The notes under the pieces were generated by a model. That model did not search any database and had not been told where the DNA came from. It saw only the letters and a list, made by a program, of their open reading frames with translations. A stretch of DNA of 64,000 nucleotides from Oxytricha trifallax (Eukaryota; Ciliophora; Spirotrichea; Sporadotrichida; Oxytrichidae): assembly GCA_000711775.1 (NCBI GenBank), contig ARYC01000128.1, positions 62,001 to 126,000 of the forward strand, written 5' to 3'. Below are positions 56,212 to 64,000 of this stretch, in pieces. The position numbers were made by a program, and so were the translations under genes. Each line of letters opens with the position of its first letter. Position 1 is the stretch's first letter.

Positions 56212-56999
56212 ATGGAATCACTCAATGATCAAATGAAAAGAGTCGAGGCTCAACAAATGATATCAAGATTCAGAAGTAATGAAGATCTCTATCAATACCT
56301 AACTTTACATGGTAAGATAACCTGATGACTATTAACATATTATACAGTTGGTTTATTCCTTCCAACGATAGAAGGTACCAAAATTTCATTCTTAAAAGCA
56401 ATACTTTGTGAGAAGAAAGCTTTTAAAAATAAAGAGATTAAACTAATCGAAATTCCCAACTACCCTGAGATTTCAGTCACTAATCTTTATGAGGATGCCA
56501 TGTAAGATGAGGAAGTGGTAGTTTACCTTCCTACCAAGAAACAACTCTCTAATAAACTACCAGAGAGGAACTTTTTCTTTGGTGGTCTTGGTACAATAAA
56601 AGAGGAGTATCTCAGAGAAATAATTAAAGAAGCACATAAGAAACGATATTCTATCTCTCCTGAAGACTAGAAAAAGCAAGGCATTCTAATAAGCTCAGCT
56701 TGGCTAGAGGAACTTAAGAAGCATCCTTATCTTTCAAGTAAGCTTTGACATATAACTTTGTAGGAAAATCTGGCACTGGTATATATCTTATGAAAGAGCA
56801 TGCAAAGGTTCACAGAGAAAGAAAGTCGCAGACAATTTATGAGGTGAGCAAGAGGCTTTATAAAGATGTCTAAAAACCAGATGAAATGAACATAGATGCA
56901 GGAGATGGCAGTAAGAGAAGAAACGTAGGGCCTGTCAAGCCTTAAGAAGAAGAAAAGAAAGAGAAGCCAAATCCTTTTAAGGGTTCATTTAATATGTGA
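56212..56999 (+). CDS. TBE 22-kDa-type protein, intact with two introns (241 aa)
   Basis: Exons 56212-56311, 56348-56737 and 56764-56999 give exactly 242 codons including TGA. Introns are 36 nt (56312-56347, GTAAGATAAC..TATACAG, with an in-frame TGA) and 26 nt (56738-56763, GTAAGCTTTG..TTTGTAG). The product begins MESLNDQMKRVEAQQMISRF. It has a conserved core (VGLFLPTIEGTKISFLKAIL, PNYPEISVTNLY) and a basic C-terminus (HRERKSQTIYEVSKRLYK, GSKRRN). The biochemical role in TBE biology is unknown. This is the best-preserved copy in the window, although its two partner ORFs here are broken. Confidence 0.8.
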
Positions 57000-57005
57000 A
57001 CTATT

Positions 57006-58080
57006 TCATTCATTTAAATCTAAAACTTATTAATAAATATTAATTCTTCCTTTCCTTGCACATATCGTAGTCTTATCTTTATTCACTCTCTTGCAACTAC
57101 TTTGTATTAAGTCTACTGTATCGATTGGTAAATCATGCATTAGATGATACAGCAGAAGCTTCTTGTAGTAAGTCTTGATTTAACTCCAGTAAAATTCAAT
57201 TCCATTAAATTATGGGCTATAAAGAACGTTATATACAAGAGTTATTTTTAACTCTTCATATGCTTTCTTAGTTAGACTCCTTAGTCTTATGAACTGATAA
57301 GTTATTAACAAACAATATGATTTCTTGGATACTATACTTCTCTCTGAGCTTATATAGGAACTCGATATACTGCTCTCGCTTAATAGAGCGAGGATGAATA
57401 ACATATGCTTTTAGACCTGAATCTTCACTTATACCAGTTAAAATTTTGTGAGTGACAACCTTTACTTTTTAATCATATACTTCTATATTATCATACTTTT
57501 TATACCAGGACTTATTAATGAAAGTGTTGAATGTGAACACTGCTTCATATCAGCATGCATGAACTTGATGTTATTAGTAATATCTCTTTGCATTTACTCA
57601 TATATAAAGCATAAATTATTACTATAAAATGGCACTGTAAAATCAATTATTCTCTTCACTCTGTTGACAGTCTTGAAAGTAATGCCATTTCTTCTATAAA
57701 TATTGGCTATAGTCAGAGAGATATGCATGTTAGGATACTTGCGATGAAACATGACAGCTCGCTAGTCAAGAAGAAAGTGAGCCCAATACTTTAATGTCTT
57801 AGAGTCACAGAGATAGTCGATATGAACCTGTGAGAACTTTTATTTTCTTGCAGGATATTTTCAAGAGCCTGAGTTATAATGCAAAAAAGCTAACAAGCAA
57901 TGATACCTAACAGTTGAGGCACTCTTGCGAAGGAGTCTTGCTATGCCTGTATAACTTTCAGTACTGGTTTGACTTAGTCTATATTAATACTTGTACCATA
58001 CCATACCTAAGCTTAAGCATAAAATCTAAATATTACTCATCATAAATAGACCCTAAATTTCGCTAATTTCTATTTCTCAT
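57006..58080 (-). pseudogene. TBE transposase, frameshifted
   Basis: ATG 58080 starts MRNRNQRNLGSIYDEQYLD. The frame breaks after LKLRYG (about 58005), and again near 57275, where two frames overlap around the second-Asp region. The C-terminal block YSPQFNGIEFYW and the LLYHLMHDLPIDTVDL tail are clear. The family and motifs match the element-2 transposase. Total length is not a multiple of three, confirming net frame loss. Inactive unless corrected elsewhere. Confidence 0.8.
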
Positions 58081-58185
58081 TTTGCAAATAGGCCTAATTT
58101 CTCTACTAACCCCAATAAAATCCCAACTATACCCTACAAATCTAAGCACTTATAAACCTCACTAAGGGGTTTTGGGGTTTTGATT

Positions 58186-60035
58186 TTATAAGTTGGGGAT
58201 TGTATTGAATAAAGATTGTCTAGTTCTATTCGTCCCTCCACTATTGCTCTGGATATCGAAGAGTTGACATGAATAAATAAGAATTTTCACGTATCCCCAA
58301 ACAATGTGAAACTAGATCTTAAGAGGAATATTATGCTTAAAATAAATATTATTATCTTATCATATGTTAAGTCTATCGATCTAGAGTAGATTGAATGACA
58401 GCTAATGGGTTTTTTAAGAATTCGTAGAGCTGTCTCTCTTTTAATTAAGATCTAAGATGGCATTTTATTAATGTTATTGTGTAATACATGGATTAAACTA
58501 TCTTAACAATAAGCTCAAAATATTGAAAAACAAATACTGATAGAAAATGTATGTTGGTCAGGATTATATCAGCTATTATTATTTAATCAATCAAAACACA
58601 CCGTTCATATTATAATTAAAAATATAAAGAAGATTTAAAGTCTGTTAAAGGTAAAGACTTAATAAAAATAAATTGCTGTTTCGAGATACCAAAAAAATAT
58701 AAGCACATCGTAAAAAAAGTAATGATCTTTCAAAATATTCAAAATATCCATAAGATTGATATTAAAAATAATAATCTTGCTATTTTAAGTAAAATATTAA
58801 TTTGTTGTATAATAAAAATAATAATTTTAAGAACTTAAGATGGCACCGTTTAAGCATAAATTAACATATTTTCCTTATTGTAATACCATTTAAAGAATAA
58901 AATAAAAGAATTTAATAATCTTCGAAGATCGCTGTCTACTTCAAATTTAATGCATTTATTATTTATTATTATAAAAACCTTATTTCAAACTTTGAAAATA
59001 AAACTTCAAATAACGGATTTGTATCAAAATCCAATTATTCTCTTTAATATTCTTGAATTAATAAATGGATAATATAAAATATTTCTTCAAATTAGATTTT
59101 AATTTTGGATTTAAAGTAAGGAATATCACTATATGTCTCACAGCTCACCTTGTAGTATACCATTAGAAATAATATTCAATTAGACTCCTTATTTGGAGCT
59201 CATCTTCAAGATGAAATAGGTTCTTTGAACTAGTTTTTGTAAAGTCTAAGTAGGCCATGGACAGTAACATTGGCAAATGAGGAAATATGGCATTATTCGA
59301 ATTTTATACATTAAGCCATGACATGGAGTGATATGAGGTGTCCAAAATTTTTATAATCATATTCTCTATTTTAAATTACCCTTAAACGTACTTAGACATG
59401 ATGTGGACCAACTCTCATGACCTCATGTCTATTATAAGTAATTATAGAGTTTTGAATATAATAGTGAATTATATAAAGTTGAAACAACTGATGTTTTTAA
59501 TGAATATATTTTACATTGACTCTAGCAACAAACAACCTGCGATATTTAGATTTCCAAATTTAATATTCTTACTTAAAACATTATGTTGATTTTTTTATTA
59601 GATATTGATTGGAAGTTGATGCATTATTGATAAAATAGGAAATTGCAGAAGTAAATGTTAATCAATCAGTTATAAATAATGTTGACTACCATTAGATTCT
59701 AGAGGAATTGACATTAATTTGATTTAAATTTTAAATTTAAGTAATTAATAATAATTTCTATATACATATTGATAAATTAACTAAAAACAAAAAGTGGAAA
59801 ACGCGGGGATAAGATGGAAAAGCGAAAGCAAAATGGGAACGAAATGAGAAAACTACAAGTATACTTGTCAAAGGAAGAGAAATAGGAGACATCCAAGACA
59901 AGTAATCAAATTCCGATGTAAAACTAATGTTTAAAAAAGATGTCAAAAGTTTAGTAAGAGGATAGCCTTTAAAAATATTCAAACATTGAAACTTTAAAAC
60001 TTTGAACAAATTCAGCATCCAGTAGGATAATCGCC
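58186..60035. other. AT-rich region, nothing recognised
   Basis: Short GC-richer patches (58220-58440, 59110-59420) have no convincing frame. Short ATG-initiated frames exist on both strands but show no coding character. Confidence 0.45.
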
Positions 60036-62960
60036 TTTAGCTTCATTTTTATCAACAGAAGGTAAAGGAGGGGTTGATAGAACAGAGAGATTCACGCAAA
60101 CTCAAAGTAAAAATAGAAGAGAAGAAACTATAAATAATAATATATAATTGGCAGTGTAATCATTTGAGCTAAACATTTGTCTGAAAAGTGTCAGTAGATT
60201 GAATGCATAACTAAAATAAGACAAACTACTGAGGGAGATAGAAGGAAAACTCCTGGACTTTATCGAGCTCGTGAAAAACAGGCTACAGAGAATAATAGGA
60301 TTGAATTGTTTAAAAATAACTCAGACACAATTAGCAAGAAATGGCGTAGTTTTGGTGCCTAATAATGGTATATTCCGAATGTAGACAATAAAAATAGTGA
60401 GGTAGTACAGAGCTTGGACAATACTTAACGTAGGAGTGTATATTTAACCGTATTCGAACGAGGAAGAAGTGAAAGAATCATAAAATAGAATCATTTATTT
60501 GATAATATCTATAAAGTAAAAATGTCTATAAACAGATAAAAATAGTGATGGGTGATTATAATTTCAACCTAAAAGATTTAAGTAAGAGACCAAACAAAAG
60601 AAGGCCATAAAGTATATATTCCGCAAGCAGTAGAGACTCAAACAAGAGGGAATCATTTAGAAAAAATATTTTCTAACTTTCAGACGAGTAGTGTAGTTGG
60701 TAAGCATGTCAACTAAATTAACAGACCATAAATTATTGCTAGTAAAACTTAAGATAAATTTTCAAGAGAGGGATTTAAAATTAGCAGATAGAAAGAACTA
60801 GCTGAGTATATTGTTGGAAGCCATTTAAAAATGGTGGGAAAGAATTAACCCCCTGACTTACCAATTCAGAAAAGCTTTAAAGAAAAATTAGAAAATCACT
60901 TTAAAGGCAAAAATTGTTACTATTATTTAACCACCGCAATGAGCTATCAAAGACAAAGTAAATAGCATCCAAAAGGCATTTCAAGACAAAAAACATAATG
61001 GAAAGAACCAATCAGAGACCATAGAACATTGCCTCGATAGAAAAGAAAGAAAAGTTTTCTTTTATCAAGTAAAAAGACTGATTAAAAGTTATAAGCAATC
61101 AAAACAAATTGGAGGAATTACAATAAATGAAGAGACAGAGAGAGAGAGGAAATGATAAAAATCCTTAAAAAGATACTTATTATAATTTTACAACCTGCTG
61201 TTGAAAGATAGCAGAAATGGAAATTCATAATTTAGGCAAGAAATATATCTAATCATGTTTAATAAGCAAGATAGTGAAAAAATAATTTTGTAATGAACAA
61301 GATGTTGTATTGAGTATTCAAGAATGTAATTTCATAAAAGACGTAGGTCCAGACGGATTTGGCGGAAAAATCCTATTAAAGTCATATTAGAATACTCAAA
61401 ACAGTATGCCAGAAAATAGAAAATGGCTAAAACAGCAACAATTCCACAGTATATCAAAGAAGTTAGATTTATCCTACGAAGTAAAAGATAAGGAGATCTA
61501 TACCCAGAGTGCCAAATACTAGATTCTATAATAATTTATTCGCATTTAAGTAAAATTGTAGAAAAGTTGTTATAAACAAGATCTAAGAAAATAAAAGTGA
61601 ATTGTTGAAACTGGAAATTATCAAGAATGGATTTAATGAAAACAAGAGCTCTCTCATTAAATTTAATGAGACTAGTGGAACACACAGAAAATGTCATTAT
61701 CAAAAGAGAAGTTTATTTACTTGTGGATTTACTTAAGAAAGCATATGACTCGGTCTGGAAAGACAAGATGATAGAAATTATGAGAAAAAAAGCAAACCAA
61801 GAGAATGGCACTACATCTGTAAAGCGCTGAGATCTAGACACATTAAGGATCAGACTAGGGTAGTATATTGTCGCCTATGCTTCAATATCTACTTATATGA
61901 CGCAGAATACTTTCATCCAAAATTTTTGTAATTAATTAAACAAAAAAACTAATTGTTTTTAAAGATTACATCATAACATCAGCGAAACGGAACAATTCAA
62001 GAAAGTGTTAGAATGCTTTAGGGTTTGGAAATATCTCACAATTAAAAGCTGAACAGAAAAAAGACAGTTTTTAAAGTTATGCGAAGAAATTTGAGAAAAA
62101 AATTTATTTAAATTAAGGTTTAAGAAGCAAAATATCTAGGAATGAACATCTGCTTAAACACTCAACAATTTAAAAAAACACATGAACAAAATTAAACAAA
62201 AAACCGAGTTATTTCAAAAGCTGACAAAATCAAGTAACCCGAATGTTGAAGATACAATAATGGAAGCGCAAACAAGATCTCTACTAATGTACTAATACAC
62301 CCCTCTGATAGCAGCTTAATATGTGAAGATTAGAGAAATAGAGAAGATGTAATTCCAGATTAAAAAATAACATTTAATAACTCCAGGGATATTCAAAACA
62401 AAATATTAACGAATGTCACCCAACTCAAAGTCATCAACACAAATCAAATAATCCTAGAGTTATTTCAGAAGAACATGAAAAAGATAAAAGAGGATTTGAC
62501 AGAGTTCACAAAAGTAAAAAGAGCCCCGGAGATACTAAAATTAGAAGGGGAAACTATCCAAAGAAAAAAAAAAGTTTTAGATTTTAAATATGATGGAGAC
62601 AATGATGGTAATCAGTTAGGGCAGAACTATCGCAAACTACGATATAAGCCACTACTATAACGTACACAAAAGTTTGATGAAAATAATCTTCTCAGAAGCT
62701 GCAATCTCATAAATACGGCTAGTGATCCTGCAAGGTTTTCAAAACAAATAAGGGAAAACAGAATCATTGACATGTAAAGCAGCACATAAATTGAGATAAA
62801 TACGAACATGGTCTGGCAGGACAATAGAATAAGATAATTAGAGGCAGACTAGCACAATTATTCAGTAAAAAATTATTATTTAGAGTGATGTATGTCAAGA
62901 AAATAGAAGTAAAGTTTGATGAGAGTAAAATGTAAAGATTTCAATGAAATGAATATCCAC
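60036..62960 (+). mobile_element. Decayed LINE (non-LTR retrotransposon)
   Basis: Plus-strand remnants of a single polyprotein, in order. An endonuclease domain spans about 60290-60620 (ARNGVVLVPNNGIFRM, NVGVYIQPYSNEEE, IVMGDYNFNL = the Gly-Asp-x-Asn motif). A linker follows, then reverse transcriptase at about 61330-62010: KDVGPDGFGGKIL, VDLLKKAYDSVW (motif A, Asp), DQGSILSPML (motif B) and DDYIITSA (motif C region). A C-terminal tail runs to about 62900. Many frameshifts and TGA codons make it non-functional. The 5' end and target duplication were not identified. Confidence 0.8.
61627..61830 (+). pseudogene. LINE reverse transcriptase, motif A fragment
   Basis: The longest uninterrupted piece of the LINE. 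It contains VYLLVDLLKKAYDSVWKDKM, where the Asp of the first catalytic motif is retained. The next motifs continue in other frames downstream. Confidence 0.7.
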
Positions 62961-63620
62961 AATAGAGTAGAATATTGAGTAAATAAGAAAGTTAAATCTG
63001 AAAATTATAATACAAATAATTAATTAAAAATAAAAATGTGATAAATAGACAATAAGTACAAAATGGAGGATTCAAGGTTTAGTAGAAAATATTTGAGAGA
63101 TTGTAATGAATATTAGCCAAGAAAAAAATCAGTTAAAATAGTAGATAAATTTGGAATATATAAAACTGCAAATACATCAAAGATATATGATTAAATTTAG
63201 TAATTTTTCAAGCATAACTGAAGTTAAGTATTTCAAAATTTATATAAAAGTAAAGTGGAATCTAAATATAATATTTCTTATCATAAAAATAATATTTAAA
63301 CTTAAAATTTTTAGTTTTAACACATTATTTCTTATAATAAGACTGCTTTTTAAATTATTTGTTTTCTTTCTTATAAAATGTAATTTTGTTAAAAGTGATA
63401 TTTAATTTTTGCACTTATTGATATTTATCAATATAATATGAAAGTTAATAATAAAAACTAAAAGTTTTAAGATTTTTTACTTGATGAAGTAATATTTTAT
63501 TGATTTACACATTTCATTTTAATAAGTGTAATAATTTATTTAACAAAACGATTTTATATTTTAAAAAGAATATTTTTAAAATTTATAGATTTTATTAATA
63601 ACTAAATTATATTAATTATT
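62961..63620. other. AT-rich spacer
   Basis: No gene supported. A plus-strand frame at 63151-63405 is Ile/Lys/Phe-rich, as expected by chance from AT-rich DNA. Confidence 0.5.
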
Positions 63621-63623
63621 AAT

Positions 63624-63700
63624 GGGACCAAAGTAGTAGAATTATGTATTTTCTCACTTGGTCCCAATAATAATTATAATAATAAATAATTCTCAATATT
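63624..63700 (+). repeat. GGGACC hairpin followed by ATA-repeat tail
   Basis: GGGACCAAAG (63624) and CTTGGTCCC (to about 63665) can pair, and an ATA/ATTATA simple repeat follows. The layout resembles the tails of the retroposon-like units at 43.9 and 48.8 kb, which also carry GGTCCC/GGACC words, so this may be another retroelement 3' end. Confidence 0.45.
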
Positions 63701-63785
63701 TCTAAAAATAATTATAAAATTATAAAATTATAATTTACTCTCTCTTTAGTAATTTTGAATATTTAAAAATTGGAGTAGAACCAAT

Positions 63786-64000
63786 TCCAAAAGTAGGTGC
63801 AGGAGGTGAGTCACATTCATAGAAATAAAAGCAAAAACCAAGAGACCCTTGGTATCAGGAATGAAGAGCAATTCAAAGTTCCACTTAACAAACAAATAAG
63901 ATTAAAGAGCAAGATCAATATTATTGGAAAATACAACCCAAGCAAGAAAGTAAACATGACCAAAGTTAAAGAGTAACATTCGAAAAGCATGAAGGTGAAT
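63786..64000 (+). CDS. Partial ORF at window end, unknown
   Basis: A GC-richer stretch reads EVSHIHRNKSKNQETLGIRN, then LNKQIRLKSKINIIGKYNPS in the ciliate code and runs off the window. It is basic and of unknown family; an alternative frame is open for the first 30 codons. It could be a host gene segment or part of another retroelement. Confidence 0.35.

Larger units (their letters stand above)
54094..58182. mobile_element. Complete TBE transposon (element 3), 4089 bp
   Basis: Inverted ends are flanked by a target duplication ATT (54091-54093 and 58183-58185). The right end has the full CAAAACCCCAAAACCCC (complement, 58166-58182). The left end has only CAAAACCCC, one 8-bp telomere unit short. 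Otherwise the ~70-bp termini match (TTAGTGAGGTTTATAAGTGC..). The same three ORFs occur in the same order as element 2. Divergence from element 2 is large, so they are different TBE lineages. Confidence 0.93.

Noticed and set aside
1..64000. CRISPR arrays, operons, ribosome binding sites, bacterial promoters
   Set aside because: Intron-containing genes, TGA-only stop usage and IES structure show a ciliate nucleus. No regularly spaced identical repeats were seen.

Overview
The window looks like germline (micronuclear) DNA of a spirotrich ciliate close to Oxytricha/Sterkiella. The evidence is internal. Long conserved proteins appear only if TAA and TAG are read as glutamine and TGA is the sole stop. 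Gene segments are split by AT-rich inserts flanked by short direct repeats (pointers). Two complete ~4 kb transposons carry C4A4 telomere-type repeats at their ends, which is the hallmark of the Oxytricha TBE family. Introns are very short (26-152 nt, GT..AG). The species is an inference.

Layout: 1-3.1 kb is AT-rich with no gene. 3.3-5.9 kb is a leucine-rich-repeat protein gene with one insert (IES) and one intron. 6.0-10.4 kb is a FANCM/Mph1-type DEAH helicase in four segments; joining them at pointers gives an exact 983-codon frame. 10.7-13.9 kb is a MOCS1A/MoaA-type radical-SAM enzyme (molybdenum cofactor) with five introns and three IESs. One of those IESs contains a 1.55 kb foldback-type element with ~430 bp inverted arms. 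15.3-16.7 kb is an unrecognised fragmented gene. 16.7-23.2 kb is a complete TBE (4002 bp) inserted into an older, truncated TBE. 24-27.4 kb holds a decayed IS630/Tc1-type transposase, an unidentified minus-strand ORF and a zinc-finger plus MT-A70 methyltransferase pseudogene. 29.9-31.3 kb is a GC-enriched minus-strand gene of unknown function. 33-35 kb is a fragmented cyclic-nucleotide-binding-domain gene. 35.6-37.0 kb is a Merlin/IS1595-type transposon with an intact 320-aa transposase, abutting a second MT-A70 fragment. 37.2-38.2 kb is a diverged tandem repeat.

Further right: 40.3-41.4 kb is a 1.1 kb inverted-repeat element carrying an intact 280-aa ORF of unknown family. 42.4-43.9 and 47.3-48.9 kb are two retroposon-like units with different large intact ORFs (381 and 492 aa) but related 3' ends and ATT-repeat tails. 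49.3-50 kb is a protein kinase A regulatory-subunit-like gene or pseudogene. 50.6-52.2 kb has two minus-strand gene segments. 54.1-58.2 kb is a second complete TBE (4089 bp). 60-63 kb is a decayed LINE with endonuclease and reverse-transcriptase motifs. The remaining stretches are 70-80% AT with no supportable gene.

How it fits together: three ordinary cellular genes at the left are interleaved with DNA that would be removed when the somatic nucleus forms. The right three quarters is dominated by germline-limited mobile DNA of at least six types and by fragments of further genes. Annotation with the standard code breaks every real gene here at in-frame TAA/TAG codons.
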